64,000 bases of DNA from Flavobacteriales bacterium (GCA_023382455.1 JAHDVX010000001.1:217571-281570); one strand, 5' to 3'; shown: positions 32,831 to 42,788, numbered from the stretch's first letter. Made by a program: numbers and translations. The notes: generated by a model from the letters alone, not told the origin.

Positions 32831-34063
32831 TCACGGCTCCCCCACCGTCCAGTCCTGCCACAGCAGGTCCTTCTCATAGGGGTAGCGTGCCAGGTGAATG
32901 GCCTTCACGCGTTCGTACATCAACTTGCGCAGGGCATCGATGTTGTCGCGGCGCACGGCGGAGATGAAGATGGCCTCCTCGTCACCGGCGATGCGTGCCA
33001 TCCAGGTGCGCTCCAGCTCCTCCAAGGAGAACTGGTCCTCGCGCTTGGGCGCCAGGTCGTGCGGATCATGGGGCGCTGGCCGGTAGGCGTCAATCTTGTT
33101 GAAGACCACGATGGTGGGCTTGCCCCCGGCGCCGATTTCCTCCAGTGTCTGCTTCACCGTGTGGTACTGGCTTTCGAACTGCGGATGGCTGATGTCCACC
33201 ACGTGCATCAGCAGGTCGGCCTCGCGTGTTTCATCAAGGGTGCTTTTGAAGCTCTCGATCAATTGGTGCGGCAGCTTGCGGATGAAGCCCACCGTATCGC
33301 TGAGCAGGAAGGGCAGGTTGCCCAGCACCACCTTGCGCACGGTGGTGTCCAGCGTGGCGAAGAGCTTGTTCTCGGCGAAGACGTCGCTCTTGCTGAGCAG
33401 GTTCATCAGCGTGCTCTTGCCCACGTTGGTGTAGCCCACTAGGGCCACGCGCACCAGCTTGCCGCGGTTACCGCGCTGGGTGGCCTTCTGCTTGTCGATG
33501 TCGCGGAGCTGCGCCTTCAGCAGCGCGATGCGGTCGCGCACCAGGCGGCGGTCCGTCTCGATCTCCTTCTCCCCCGCCCCGCCGCGCGTGCCGGTGCCGC
33601 CGCGCTGCCGTTCCAGGTGGGTCCACAGCTTGGTGAGGCGCGGCAGCATGTATTCGTACTGCGCCAACTCCACCTGCGTCTTGGCATGGGCGGTGCGGGC
33701 GCGGCTGGCGAAGATGTCCAGGATCAGGCGGGGGCGGTCCAGCACGGGCCGGGCCAGTTCCTTCTCCAGGTTGCGTTGCTGCGCGGGCGAGAGCTCATCG
33801 TCGAAGATCACGCAGCTCTCCGGTTCATGGTCCGCGATCCAGGCCTTCACCTCGGCCAGCTTGCCGGAGCCGATGTGGAACTTGCCGTCGGGCCGGGGCA
33901 GTTTCTGGGTAAAGCGTTTCACCGTGGCGATGCCGGCAGTATCGGCCAGGAAGGCCAGTTCATCCAAGTACTCCGTCACCTGGTCCGGCGTCTGCCTTTC
34001 GGTGGCCAACCCGATCAGCACGGCCTTCTCGGCGATGATGCGGTTCTCCTGGGGATCGATCAT
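32831..34063 (-). CDS. hflX: Ribosome-associated GTPase HflX
   Basis: 410 residues. An N-terminal HflX domain (AVLIGLATERQTPDQVTEYLDELAFLADTAG region, then FDDELSPAQQRNLE and the helical coiled linker to KATQRG) is followed by the GTPase domain with G1 GYTNVGKSTL, G3 DTVGFI and G4 NKID. HflX splits stalled ribosomes under stress. Followed on the minus strand by no cotranscribed gene; the upstream membrane gene ends 13 bp from its start. Confidence 0.95.
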   Translation of the reverse strand: MIDPQENRIIAEKAVLIGLATERQTPDQVTEYLDELAFLADTAGIATVKRFTQKLPRPDGKFHIGSGKLAEVKAWIADHEPESCVIFDDELSPAQQRNLEKELARPVLDRPRLILDIFASRARTAHAKTQVELAQYEYMLPRLTKLWTHLERQRGGTGTRGGAGEKEIETDRRLVRDRIALLKAQLRDIDKQKATQRGNRGKLVRVALVGYTNVGKSTLMNLLSKSDVFAENKLFATLDTTVRKVVLGNLPFLLSDTVGFIRKLPHQLIESFKSTLDETREADLLMHVVDISHPQFESQYHTVKQTLEEIGAGGKPTIVVFNKIDAYRPAPHDPHDLAPKREDQFSLEELERTWMARIAGDEEAIFISAVRRDNIDALRKLMYERVKAIHLARYPYEKDLLWQDWTVGEP

Positions 34064-34076
34064 GGGAAAAGTGTCC

Positions 34077-34538
34077 TCAAAGCCATTCGCGGCCTTCGCC
34101 CATGTTGGTGAACGGCCAAGGGATCATCGCAAGCATCACCACCAAGGCCAACAGGTAGAAGATGGCCACGCGCTGCTGTTTCCCGCCTTCGGTCCGGGCA
34201 TTCTTGCTGGCGATCCGCCCGATGGTGACCAGGGCGATGACGACCAGCATCATGCCCAGGTGCTCGAACTTCCAGTACCGTGCCTGGTCTGCCGGCATGT
34301 AGGCGAATCCTTGGAAGCGCATGATGTACAGCCCGAAGCCGATGACCAGCTGCACATGGCACAGCACCATGGCCCAGATGGCCATGGCCCGTTGCCAAGT
34401 GATCACCGGGCCCTTGCGCAGCCAGCCGGCCAACGCCGAGAAGCCGGCCACGGCCGTGGTAAGGATGATGGCCCAGCGCAACAAGCTGTGGAAGAACAGG
34501 AAGATGGGGTACAGGTTGCTGGCGCCGGCCTCGTGCAT
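34077..34538 (-). CDS. Four-helix integral membrane protein, unknown function
   Basis: 153 residues from the ATG at 34538 (upstream frame to 34766 lacks coding character). Four hydrophobic segments: LLRWAIILTTAVAGFSALAGW, AMAIWAMVLCHVQLVIGFGLYI, LGMMLVVIALVTIGRIA and VAIFYLLALVVMLAMIPWPF. His residues in the first, second and third helix regions are reminiscent of small cytochrome b-like proteins, but heme binding is only a guess. Common in Bacteroidota without assigned role. Confidence 0.75.
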   Translation of the reverse strand: MHEAGASNLYPIFLFFHSLLRWAIILTTAVAGFSALAGWLRKGPVITWQRAMAIWAMVLCHVQLVIGFGLYIMRFQGFAYMPADQARYWKFEHLGMMLVVIALVTIGRIASKNARTEGGKQQRVAIFYLLALVVMLAMIPWPFTNMGEGREWL

Positions 34539-34618
34539 GGGGAGCGGTGGTGAAGGCGTCAAAATTAGCCTGTGCAAAAGATCCGGAATGCCGCGAACAA
34601 GGGCCGTCCGAGGCCCGA

Positions 34619-34626
34619 TACCTTGC
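34619..34626 (+). promoter_or_regulatory. TAnnTTTG-like promoter element for the amidohydrolase pair
   Basis: TACCTTGC, two bases off the consensus, 5 bp before the GTG at 34632. It supports that GTG as the start. Confidence 0.4.
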
Positions 34627-34631
34627 ACGCC

Positions 34632-37600
34632 GTGCGCACCCGGACCTTGATCTCCCTCGCCTTGGCGTGCTGGGCCGTGCTGGCCCAGGCCCAACGCAAC
34701 GCGCCCGTGAACGGGCCCCATCACCGGGCCGAGGTGCCGGTGGTGCTCACGCATGCCACCGTGCATGTTTCACCCACGGAGACCTTGAACGACGCCACCG
34801 TGCTGATCCAGGGCGAACGCATCCTGGAGGTGGGCAAGCGCGTACGCATTCCCGCAGGGGCCGAGGTGCGCGACCTCACGGGCAAGCACCTCTGGCCGGG
34901 CCTGGTGGAACCGTTCAGCGAACTGGGCATCCCGGCGCGGCCCAAGCAGGAACAAGCATCCGCCGGCGCACACTTTTGGAACCGTGCCATCGCTGCGGCC
35001 ACTCACGCCGCCGAGCTCTACACACCCGATGAAAAGCGGGCCGCGGAACTGCGGGCACAGGGTTTCACCACCGCCGTGGTGCAACGCATGGACGGCATCG
35101 CACGGGGTACCGGCTGCGCCGTTTCGCTCGCGGGGCGCACACCGGCGCAGGACGTCATCCTGCCCCGGGCATCGGCCAATTTCTCCTTCCGCAAGGGCAG
35201 CTCGCCGGACGCCTATCCCTCCTCGCTCATGGGCAGCATCGCCCTGCTCCGCCAAGCACTGTACGATGCGCGCTGGTATGCGGCCGGCGGCCACAAGGAG
35301 CAGAGCGATGCCGACCTGCAAGCGCTCAACGACCAGCTCGCCTTGCCGCTGGTCTTCGAGGCGAACGGCCACCAGGACATGCTGCGCGCCGCGCGGATCG
35401 CGCAGGAGTTCGGGCTGCGGTTCATCCTGAAAGGCAACGGCGACGCCTACCAACGCCTGGCCGACATCCTGGCCACCGGTTCCCCGCTGATCATCCCGCT
35501 GGCGCTGCCGGATGCCTACGACGTGGAGGACCCGTTCGATGCGTTGGAGGTGAAGCTGGGCGAGCTGAAGCATTGGGAGCTGGCCCCGTCCAATGCCGCG
35601 CGGATCGCAGCGGGCGGCGGCACCTTCGCCTTCACCACCAACGGCCTGAAGGAGACCGCGGAGCTCTGGACCAATCTGCGCCGCATGGTGCGCAGCGGCC
35701 TCGATACCGCCACGGCCATCGCCGCGCTCACCACCGTGCCCGCATCGCTCTTCCACCTGGAGAATGAAACCGGGCGGATCGCCGCCGGGCTGCGCGCGGA
35801 CCTTGTGATCACCACGAATCACCTGCTGGACGCGGACAACAAGGTGCTGGAGACCTGGGCCTCGGGCCGGCGCTTCATCGTGAACCCCGAGGTGACGGAA
35901 GACCCGCGCGGCACCTTCGACCTGAACCTGAAATCCACCGTGCTGAAACTGCGCGTGGAAGGCAAGGCCGGGGACTATCACGCCAAGGTGCGCAAGCCCA
36001 GCGCGGACACCACCTGGGTGAAGGCCGTGATCACCATCGAGGGGCCTGTGGTCTCCCTCTGGTTCGAGGGAAAAAAGTTCGGCTTTGATGGCCCCGTGCG
36101 CTTGAACGGCGTGATCCATGACCGCGGTGCCATCTGGGACGGCCAAGGGCAGCGGCCAGACGGCACTTGGTTCGCTTGGAGCGCCATCCGCCAGAAGAAC
36201 GGCCAACGTCCGAAAGAACCGAAGCAGACCGCTGCCCTGGACAGCATCTGGTCGCTGCCTTCGGGGGAAGTGTGGTACCCGATGAACGCTTTCGGCACCA
36301 CGCAGATACCCGACACCGAAACGGTCGTGTTCCGCAACGCCACCGTGTGGACCAACGGCCCGCAGGGCATCCTGCCCAACACCGACGTGTGCATCGACAA
36401 GGGGCGCATCCTCGCCGTGGGCCCCAAGCTGGACGTGGCCGCGCTGTTCCCGCGCAGCAAGGTGAAGGTGCCCGAGATCGACGCCACGGGCATGCACCTC
36501 ACCAGCGGCATCATCGACGAGCACTCGCACATCGGCATCGCCCGGGGCGTGAACGAGGGCACGCAGGCCGCGACCGCCGAGGTGCGCATCGGCGACGTGG
36601 TGAACCCGGACGACATCAACCTCCACAACGCCCTGGCCGGGGGCGTCACCACGGTGCAGCAACTCCACGGCTCGGCCAATCCCATCGGCGGGCAAAGCTC
36701 CTTGATCAAACTGCGTTGGGGCCGTGATGCCGCCGGCCTGCGCATCAACGATGCGCCGGGCTTCATCAAATTCGCCCTGGGCGAGAACGTGAAGCGCAGC
36801 AACTGGGGCGGCAGCGACCGCTTCCCGCAGACGCGCATGGGCGTGGAACAGGTGTTCTACGACGCCTTCCACCGCGCCAAGGACTACGCCGCGGAGCAAG
36901 CGCACCATGCGGCCCTGAAGCCCAGGGAGCAGGCCGCCTCCGTGCCCCCGCGCCGCGACCTGGAGCTGGAGGCCCTGGCCGAGATCCTGGCGGGCACACG
37001 CCACATCACCTGCCACAGCTACGTGCAGAGCGAGATCCTGATGTTGCTGCATGTGGCGGACAGCCTGGGCTTCCAGGTGAACACCTTCACCCATGTGCTC
37101 GAAGGCTACAAGGTGGCGCGTGAACTGAAGGCCCACCGCTGCAACGCCAGCACCTTCAGCGACTGGTGGGCCTACAAATTCGAGGTGAACGATGCCATCC
37201 CGTACAACGCGGCCATCCTGCAGGAGCAAGGGGTGAACGTGTGCATCAACAGCGATGACGCGGAGATGGGGCGGCGCCTGAACCAGGAAGCGGCCAAGAC
37301 CATCAAGTACGGCGGCGTGAAACCGGAGGACGCCTGGAAGATGGTGACGCTGAACCCCGCCAAGGCGCTGCACTTGGACCATCGCATGGGCAGCGTGGAA
37401 CCCGGCAAGGACGCGGACTTGGTGCTCTGGGACGACCACCCGCTCAGCATCCGCGCCAAGGCAATGATGACCTTCGTCGACGGCACGCGTTACTACGACC
37501 GCCGCCGCGAACTGGACCAGGATGCCGTGGCCACGGCGGAACGTGCCCGCATCATCGCCAAGATGCTCGCCGCCAAGCAGGCCGGGGCCAAGGTGCGCAA

Positions 37601-37658
37601 GGTGGAACGGCAGGAGCCCCGGCAGTGGCACTGCGATACGATGGGTGAACGACCATGA
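34632..37658 (+). CDS. Exported double amidohydrolase-family protein
   Basis: 1008 residues from the GTG at 34632, which opens a signal peptide (RTRTLISLALACWAVLAQAQ); a GTG at 34572 would add a non-signal segment. Two amidohydrolase-like modules are fused. The first (about 30-430) has lost the metal-binding HxH (LWPGLVEPFSELG). The second (about 560-980) keeps IDEHSHIGIARG, ITCHSYVQSEI, FTHVLEGYK and CINSDDAEM, with the closing LHLDHRMGSVEPGKDADLVLWD. It resembles imidazolonepropionase-like exported hydrolases. Its stop overlaps the start of the next gene. Substrate unknown. Confidence 0.88.
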   Translation: MRTRTLISLALACWAVLAQAQRNAPVNGPHHRAEVPVVLTHATVHVSPTETLNDATVLIQGERILEVGKRVRIPAGAEVRDLTGKHLWPGLVEPFSELGIPARPKQEQASAGAHFWNRAIAAATHAAELYTPDEKRAAELRAQGFTTAVVQRMDGIARGTGCAVSLAGRTPAQDVILPRASANFSFRKGSSPDAYPSSLMGSIALLRQALYDARWYAAGGHKEQSDADLQALNDQLALPLVFEANGHQDMLRAARIAQEFGLRFILKGNGDAYQRLADILATGSPLIIPLALPDAYDVEDPFDALEVKLGELKHWELAPSNAARIAAGGGTFAFTTNGLKETAELWTNLRRMVRSGLDTATAIAALTTVPASLFHLENETGRIAAGLRADLVITTNHLLDADNKVLETWASGRRFIVNPEVTEDPRGTFDLNLKSTVLKLRVEGKAGDYHAKVRKPSADTTWVKAVITIEGPVVSLWFEGKKFGFDGPVRLNGVIHDRGAIWDGQGQRPDGTWFAWSAIRQKNGQRPKEPKQTAALDSIWSLPSGEVWYPMNAFGTTQIPDTETVVFRNATVWTNGPQGILPNTDVCIDKGRILAVGPKLDVAALFPRSKVKVPEIDATGMHLTSGIIDEHSHIGIARGVNEGTQAATAEVRIGDVVNPDDINLHNALAGGVTTVQQLHGSANPIGGQSSLIKLRWGRDAAGLRINDAPGFIKFALGENVKRSNWGGSDRFPQTRMGVEQVFYDAFHRAKDYAAEQAHHAALKPREQAASVPPRRDLELEALAEILAGTRHITCHSYVQSEILMLLHVADSLGFQVNTFTHVLEGYKVARELKAHRCNASTFSDWWAYKFEVNDAIPYNAAILQEQGVNVCINSDDAEMGRRLNQEAAKTIKYGGVKPEDAWKMVTLNPAKALHLDHRMGSVEPGKDADLVLWDDHPLSIRAKAMMTFVDGTRYYDRRRELDQDAVATAERARIIAKMLAAKQAGAKVRKVERQEPRQWHCDTMGERP

Positions 37659-38953
37659 GAAACGCCACCCTGCCCATCGCCTTCCTGCTGGCCGCCGCAG
37701 TGGCTGCGCAGCGGCCTTCGCCCGCGCCGCCGCAAGGGAGATCGATCCTGGTGAAGGGCGGCACCGTGCACGTGGGCGACGGGAAGACGTATGACGACGG
37801 CGCCGTGGGCTTCCGCAACGGCATCATCGACTTCGTGGGCTACGAATACGCGGTGAAGGCCGTGTACGATACGGTGATCGACGCGAAGGGCATGCAGGTG
37901 TACCCGGGCCTCATCCTGCCCGATGCCACGCTGGGCCTGGTGGAGATCGACCTCGTGCGCGCCACCAACGACGAGGCTGAGACCGGCGGGCTGGAACCCG
38001 AGGTGAGGGCCTGCACCGCATACAACACGGATTCCAAGATCACCCCGACGGTACGGAGCAACGGCGTGCTGCTGGCGCAGATCACCCCGCGCGGCAACCG
38101 CATCAGCGGCACCAGCTGCATCGTGCAGCTCGACGCCTGGGACAACAACGATGCGGTGGTGAAGGCCGATGGCGGCATCCACGTGAACTGGCCGCGTGCA
38201 TTCGCGCAGACCGGCTGGTGGGCCGAGCAGGGAGGTACGGACAAAGTGGCCGCCGACCAACGCACTGAACAACTCCAGGAGCTGCGTGCCTTCTTCCAGC
38301 GGGCCAAGGCCTACGCGGGCAAGACCGTGCCGGAGAAGGCCGACCTGCGGCTGGAGTCCATGCGCGGGCTGTTCACCGGAGGCAAGGCGCTCTTCGTGCA
38401 TGCCGATGCCGCACGCGAGATCCAGGAGGCCGTGCTCTTTGCACGCGAAATGGGCGTACAGCGCACCGTGGTCGTGGGCGGGCACGATGCCTGGCGCGTG
38501 GCCGACCTGCTGCGCGACAAGAACGTGGACGTGATCCTGCAACGCCTGCATAGCCTGCCGCAGCGCGAGGACGAGGATCCCGACCTGCCCTACCGCCTTC
38601 CGCTGTTGCTGAAGGAGCGCGGTATCCGCTTCTGCCTGGGCTACACCGGCGACATGGAGCGCATGGGGGCGCGCAACCTTCCCTTCCAGGCCGGCACCGC
38701 GAGCGCCTACGGCCTGGGGCCGGAGGACGCCTTGCGCGCCATCACCTTGGACGCCGCCGCCATCCTCGGCATCGACAACCGCTACGGGAGCCTGGCGCCC
38801 GGCAAGTCCGCCACGCTCTTCATCTCCACCGGCGATGCGCTGGACATGCGCACCAACAACGTGGTGCGGGCTTACATCGACGGCCGCACCATCTCCCTGG
38901 ACAACCGCCAGAAGCGCCTTTGGAAACAGTACGAGGAGCGCTACGGCAAGTGA
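37655..38953 (+). CDS. Exported amidohydrolase-like protein lacking the metal-site histidines
   Basis: 432 residues with signal peptide (LPIAFLLAAAVAAQ). The composite-domain strands (ILVKGGTVHVGDGKTYDDGAV, MQVYPGLILPD, and ending DNRYGSLAPGKSATLFIS) are those of amidohydrolases. The HxH after the PGL motif is replaced by PDATLG, so it is probably a non-catalytic partner. It starts inside the last codons of the larger amidohydrolase gene (ATGA overlap), and pairs of this type are conserved in Bacteroidota. A hetero-oligomer is inferred. Confidence 0.85.
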   Translation: MRNATLPIAFLLAAAVAAQRPSPAPPQGRSILVKGGTVHVGDGKTYDDGAVGFRNGIIDFVGYEYAVKAVYDTVIDAKGMQVYPGLILPDATLGLVEIDLVRATNDEAETGGLEPEVRACTAYNTDSKITPTVRSNGVLLAQITPRGNRISGTSCIVQLDAWDNNDAVVKADGGIHVNWPRAFAQTGWWAEQGGTDKVAADQRTEQLQELRAFFQRAKAYAGKTVPEKADLRLESMRGLFTGGKALFVHADAAREIQEAVLFAREMGVQRTVVVGGHDAWRVADLLRDKNVDVILQRLHSLPQREDEDPDLPYRLPLLLKERGIRFCLGYTGDMERMGARNLPFQAGTASAYGLGPEDALRAITLDAAAILGIDNRYGSLAPGKSATLFISTGDALDMRTNNVVRAYIDGRTISLDNRQKRLWKQYEERYGK

Positions 38954-38990
38954 CCCAATCCACAACCGAAAACCACCCTGCAACCCCAGC

Positions 38991-38998
38991 TACCTTCG
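38991..38998 (+). promoter_or_regulatory. cysQ: TAnnTTTG-like promoter element for cysQ
   Basis: TACCTTCG, one base off consensus, 5 bp before the ATG at 39004. Confidence 0.5.
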
Positions 38999-39003
38999 CC
39001 GCC

Positions 39004-39834
39004 ATGAATGAAATGACCAACCTGATGCACTGCGCCATTGCCGCAGCATTCGCCGCCGGGCGCGAGATACTCGACGTCTATTCCCGCCCCATCGACGTGG
39101 AGCTCAAGGACGACCGCAGCCCGCTCACCGAGGCCGACAAGCGCGCCCATGCCGCCATTGCCAAGGAGTTGGCCAAGACCGGCCTGCCGCTGCTGAGCGA
39201 GGAAGGCAAGGCCCTGCCGCCTGCCGAGCGCCAGGCTTGGCCGCAATACTGGCTGGTGGACCCGTTGGACGGAACCAAGGAATTCATCAAGCGCAACGGC
39301 GAGTTCACCGTGAACATCGCCCTGATGGCGCGGGACGGGGAGCCGGCCGGTACCCTTGGTGCCCATCGCCCCGTGGCCGGCGTGTTGTATGTGCCCGTGA
39401 AGGATATCCTCTACTTCGCCTGGCAGGGCGGCGGTGCGTTCCGCCTGGAGCACGCCACAACCTTGGAGGGCCAACCACCGTATGAACTCGCCGCGAAAGC
39501 GGTGAAACTGCCCATGGACCACGACCGCAAAGCCTTCACCATCGTGGCCAGCCGTTCGCACGCCTCACCCGATACCCAAGCCTACATCGAACGCATGGAG
39601 AAGCAGCACGGCAACGTGCAAACCGTGAGCATGGGCAGCGCCTTGAAGATCTGCCTGGTGGCCGAAGGGGCCGCCGACGCCTATCCACGCTATGCCCCCA
39701 CCATGGAGTGGGACACCGCCGCCGGGCAGGCCATCGCCGAGGAGGCCGGGAAAAAGCTGGTGGACGTCAGCACCGGCGCCCCCATGCGCTACAACAAACA
39801 CGACCTGCTGAACCAGTGGTTCATCGTGGAATAA
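39004..39834 (+). CDS. cysQ: 3'(2'),5'-bisphosphate nucleotidase CysQ
   Basis: 276 residues from the ATG at 39004. Inositol-monophosphatase-fold signatures: [17 protein letters not shown] (metal Glu), [13 protein letters not shown] (metal-binding DPxDGT) and the C-terminal [10 protein letters not shown]. It removes the 3' phosphate from PAP produced in sulfation or sulfate assimilation. It precedes gmd by 17 bp and may be cotranscribed with the sugar-nucleotide genes. Confidence 0.94.
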   Translation: MNEMTNLMHCAIAAAFAAGREILDVYSRPIDVELKDDRSPLTEADKRAHAAIAKELAKTGLPLLSEEGKALPPAERQAWPQYWLVDPLDGTKEFIKRNGEFTVNIALMARDGEPAGTLGAHRPVAGVLYVPVKDILYFAWQGGGAFRLEHATTLEGQPPYELAAKAVKLPMDHDRKAFTIVASRSHASPDTQAYIERMEKQHGNVQTVSMGSALKICLVAEGAADAYPRYAPTMEWDTAAGQAIAEEAGKKLVDVSTGAPMRYNKHDLLNQWFIVE

Positions 39835-39851
39835 CAAGGAACAGAAGCAAC

Positions 39852-41105
39852 ATGCCGACCAAACGACCGGCCGCCAAGACCGGCCCCAGGAAGAAAAGCT
39901 CCGCGAAGCAGGCCACCGCAAGGTCCGGCGGACCCAAGCGCGCCATGGCCACCGTGGCCGCCGCGCGCAAGGTGGTGGCCAAGGCCGCACCCCGGAAAAC
40001 CGCGGCCCCCAAGGGCCGGCGAAAGGTGGCCCTGATCACCGGCATCACCGGGCAGGACGGCGCCTACCTCAGTGAATTCCTGCTCAGCAAGGGCTACGAG
40101 GTGCACGGCGTGAAGCGCCGCAGCTCACTCTTCAACACCGACCGCATCGACCACCTCTACCACGACAGCCACGAGCGCGGCCTGCCCTTCCACCTCCATT
40201 ACGGCGACCTCACAGACAGCGTGAACTGCGTGCGGCTGGTGCAGCAGACCCAGCCTGACGAGATCTACAACCTCGCCGCCATGAGCCACGTGGCCGTGAG
40301 TTTCGAGATGCCCGAGTACACCGCCAACGCGGACGCCATCGGAACGCTGCGTTTCCTGGAAGCCATCCGGATCCTCGGCCTCGAGAAAAAAACCCGCTTC
40401 TACCAGGCCAGCACCAGCGAGCTCTACGGCGGCGTGATCCACAGCGCACAGAACGAGGAGACGCCCTTCCACCCGCGCAGCCCCTACGGCGTGGCCAAGC
40501 TCTACGGCTTCTGGATCACCAAGAACTACCGCGAGAGCTACGGCATCTTCGCCTGCAACGGCATCCTCTTCAACCACGAGAGCCCGCTGCGTGGCGAGAC
40601 CTTCGTCACCCGAAAGATCACCCGTGCCGCCGCCAAGATCAAACTGGGCCTGCAGAAGACCCTCTACCTCGGCAACCTCGACAGCAAGCGCGATTGGGGC
40701 CATGCCAAGGACTACGTGAAGGGCATGTGGCTGATGCTCCAGGCCAAGAAGCCCGACGACTACGTGCTCGCCACCGGCAAGACCTACACCGTGCGCCACT
40801 TCGTGGACCTGGCCTTTGCCGAGGCCGGCATTAAGCTGGAATGGAAGGGCAAGGGCGCCAACGAAAAGGCCTACGACAAGAAGACCGGAAAGGTGGTGGT
40901 GGCCATCGACCCGCGCTACTACCGGCCGGCCGAGGTGGACCACCTGGAGGGCGACCCCAGCAAAGCGCGCCGCGTGCTGGGCTGGAAGCATGAATACGAC
41001 CTGAAGGACCTGGTGAAGGAGATGGTGCGCGAGGACATCAAGCTCTTCGAGCGCGACGTGTACCTGAAGAAGGGCGGGCACAAGATCCTGAACGAGGAAG
41101 AGTGA
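39852..41105 (+). CDS. gmd: GDP-mannose 4,6-dehydratase with a basic histone-like N-terminal extension
   Basis: 417 residues. The enzyme proper starts at about residue 58 ([19 protein letters not shown]) with NAD-binding GxxGxx[23 protein letters not shown] and the YxxxK of [10 protein letters not shown]. It makes GDP-4-keto-6-deoxymannose, the first step of GDP-L-fucose synthesis; fcl follows. The ~57-residue N-terminal extension is composed almost only of Lys, Arg, Ala, Pro, Thr and Ser ([29 protein letters not shown]), like a histone H1 or AlgP tail. A GTG at the canonical start (40027) is the alternative start. Confidence 0.93.
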   Translation: MPTKRPAAKTGPRKKSSAKQATARSGGPKRAMATVAAARKVVAKAAPRKTAAPKGRRKVALITGITGQDGAYLSEFLLSKGYEVHGVKRRSSLFNTDRIDHLYHDSHERGLPFHLHYGDLTDSVNCVRLVQQTQPDEIYNLAAMSHVAVSFEMPEYTANADAIGTLRFLEAIRILGLEKKTRFYQASTSELYGGVIHSAQNEETPFHPRSPYGVAKLYGFWITKNYRESYGIFACNGILFNHESPLRGETFVTRKITRAAAKIKLGLQKTLYLGNLDSKRDWGHAKDYVKGMWLMLQAKKPDDYVLATGKTYTVRHFVDLAFAEAGIKLEWKGKGANEKAYDKKTGKVVVAIDPRYYRPAEVDHLEGDPSKARRVLGWKHEYDLKDLVKEMVREDIKLFERDVYLKKGGHKILNEEE

Positions 41106-41141
41106 TCGCGGGATCGCTTTACGGACCGGGACCAACGCATC

Positions 41142-41166
41142 TGTACCGTCGACCCACAGGGTCGAC
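41142..41166 (+). repeat. REP-like palindrome, copy between gmd and fcl
   Basis: TGTACC followed by GTCGACCC-ACA-GGGTCGAC, perfect 8-bp arms, 13 bp before the fcl ATG. Same family as the copies in dnaE2 and trhO. Confidence 0.9.
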
Positions 41167-41179
41167 CCCACGCGGGAAA

Positions 41180-42118
41180 ATGGAAAAACAAGATAAGATC
41201 TACATCGCCGGGCACCGGGGCATGGTGGGCAGCGCCATCAAGCGCAAACTGGAGCAGGAAGGCTTCACCAACATCGTGGCCCGCACCAGCAAGGAACTGG
41301 ACCTGAAAGACCAGGCCGCTGTGCGCGATTTCTTCCGGCAGGAGAAGCCCGACCACGTGGTGCTCGCGGCGGCGAAGGTGGGCGGCATCCAGGCCAACAA
41401 CACCTACCGCGCCCAGTTCATCTACGAGAACCTGATGATCCAGGCCAACGTGATCCATCAGGCCTACGAGCATGGCGTGAAGCGCTTGCTTTTCCTGGGC
41501 TCTTCCTGCATCTACCCCAAGCTGGCGCCCCAGCCCCTGAAAGAGGAAAGCCTGCTCACGGGCCTGCTGGAGCCCACCAACGAGCCCTACGCCATCGCCA
41601 AGATCGCGGGCATCAAGATGGTGGAGAGCTACCGGCGCCAGTACGGCTGCGACTACATCAGCGCCATGCCCACCAACTTGTACGGGCCCAACGACAACTA
41701 CGACCTGAACAACAGCCACGTGATGCCCGCGCTGATCCGCAAGTTCCACACCGCCAAGGCGGAAGGGGCGCCCTTCGTGGAGGTGTGGGGCAGCGGCTCA
41801 CCCATGCGCGAATTCCTGCATGTGGACGACCTGGCCGACGCCTGCTTCTTCCTGCTGCAGAACTACCACGACGAGCTGTTCGTGAACATCGGCACCGGCG
41901 AGGACCTCACCATCAAGGCACTGGCGGAGATGATCAAGGAGATCGTGGGCTACCAGGGCGAACTGAAGTGGGACAGCAGCAAGCCCGACGGCACGCCCCG
42001 CAAGCTGATGGACGTGGGCCGCCTGCACAGTTTGGGGTGGAAACACAAGATCGGGCTGCGCGACGGCATCACGCAGGTGTACGAGGCCTACAAGAAGTAC
42101 GAAGGGGCGAAGGTGTGA
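41180..42118 (+). CDS. fcl: GDP-L-fucose synthase
   Basis: 312 residues from the ATG at 41180. SDR motifs: [14 protein letters not shown] (NADPH binding), [16 protein letters not shown] and the catalytic YxxxK in [10 protein letters not shown]. It epimerises and reduces the gmd product to GDP-L-fucose for cell-surface polysaccharide. The last ~22 codons are repeated in diverged form 737 bp downstream (42789-42857), beyond the MntA/HepT genes. Confidence 0.96.
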   Translation: MEKQDKIYIAGHRGMVGSAIKRKLEQEGFTNIVARTSKELDLKDQAAVRDFFRQEKPDHVVLAAAKVGGIQANNTYRAQFIYENLMIQANVIHQAYEHGVKRLLFLGSSCIYPKLAPQPLKEESLLTGLLEPTNEPYAIAKIAGIKMVESYRRQYGCDYISAMPTNLYGPNDNYDLNNSHVMPALIRKFHTAKAEGAPFVEVWGSGSPMREFLHVDDLADACFFLLQNYHDELFVNIGTGEDLTIKALAEMIKEIVGYQGELKWDSSKPDGTPRKLMDVGRLHSLGWKHKIGLRDGITQVYEAYKKYEGAKV

Positions 42119-42120
42119 GG
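42052..42120 (+). repeat. 3' end of fcl, left member of a 69-bp duplication
   Basis: The last 69 bp around the fcl stop match 42789-42857 at a constant offset of 737 bp with about seven mismatches. The element between the two copies holds only the MntA/HepT genes. Confidence 0.85.
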
Positions 42121-42121
42121 C

Positions 42122-42463
42122 TCACGCTCCGGGCGCGATCTTCCTGAGCTGCAACTCCAACACCGGAATATCGTTCCGGATGATGGTCCAAAGCACGCTG
42201 AGGTCAACACCAAAGTAGACGTGGACCAGGAAATTGCGAAAGCCGTTCATCCCTCGCCAATCCACGTCAGGGTATGTGGAACGAAGCTCAACGGAAAGGT
42301 TCTTCGCGGCTTCGCCGATCACCTCGAAGTTGCGGATCACCGCATCCTGAACGATCACATTGGACTCGAAGGCGGCTTGGTCCATTGAAGCCGTGGCCGC
42401 CAAGATCCGCTGGACGGCTACGTAAATGTCATTCAGCAAAAGAGCGTCCGATCGCTTAGACAT
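42122..42463 (-). CDS. HepT-like ribonuclease toxin (DUF86)
   Basis: 113 residues, all helical, with the HEPN motif region: LLNDIYVAVQRILAATASMD, VIRNFEVIGEAAKNLS and the RNase core RGMNGFRNFLVHVYFGVDLSVLW (Rx4-6H-type: R...NFLVH). HepT is the toxin of the MntA/HepT system, or the target modified by MntA. The first 8 bp overlap the end of the nucleotidyltransferase gene. It ends 4 bp from the fcl stop. Confidence 0.9.
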   Translation of the reverse strand: MSKRSDALLLNDIYVAVQRILAATASMDQAAFESNVIVQDAVIRNFEVIGEAAKNLSVELRSTYPDVDWRGMNGFRNFLVHVYFGVDLSVLWTIIRNDIPVLELQLRKIAPGA

Positions 42464-42746
42464 CGATCAGGTCTTCGCGTATGGCCTCGTAATATCCGGG
42501 CTTGATGCCGCCGCGTGAAACCAAGTCAACCTTGCGGCCAAGCAGGGCTTGCAATTCCTCTGCCAGCCGAATGAACTGCATGCCCACCGGTTGAGAGAAC
42601 TCCACCAGTACGTCCACATCGCTTCCCAAGGTTTCCTCGCCTCGGCTCACCGAACCGAACAGGGCCAAGGAACGAATGGGGTATTTGGCACAAAGCATCG
42701 GCTTGGCCGAGCGCAGTTTGTCCAATAGCTGGTCCTTCAGTTTCAT
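42456..42746 (-). CDS. MntA-type minimal nucleotidyltransferase antitoxin
   Basis: 96 residues from the ATG at 42746, 7 bp after a TATCTTCG element. It carries the nucleotidyltransferase motif LALFGSVSRGEETLGSDVDVLVEF (GSxxRG...DxD) and ends with LVSRGGIKPGYYEAI. MntA proteins AMPylate and silence the HepT toxin encoded downstream, here with an 8-bp overlap. The pair lies between the true 3' end of fcl and a diverged duplicate of that end. Confidence 0.93.
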   Translation of the reverse strand: MKLKDQLLDKLRSAKPMLCAKYPIRSLALFGSVSRGEETLGSDVDVLVEFSQPVGMQFIRLAEELQALLGRKVDLVSRGGIKPGYYEAIREDLIDV

Positions 42747-42753
42747 GGCTTCG

Positions 42754-42761
42754 CGAAGATA
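42754..42761 (-). promoter_or_regulatory. TAnnTTTG-like promoter element for the MntA/HepT pair
   Basis: TATCTTCG on the minus strand, 7 bp before the ATG at 42746. Confidence 0.5.
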
Positions 42762-42788
42762 GTGGCTCCGACTTCCGGGTGGGAAGGC

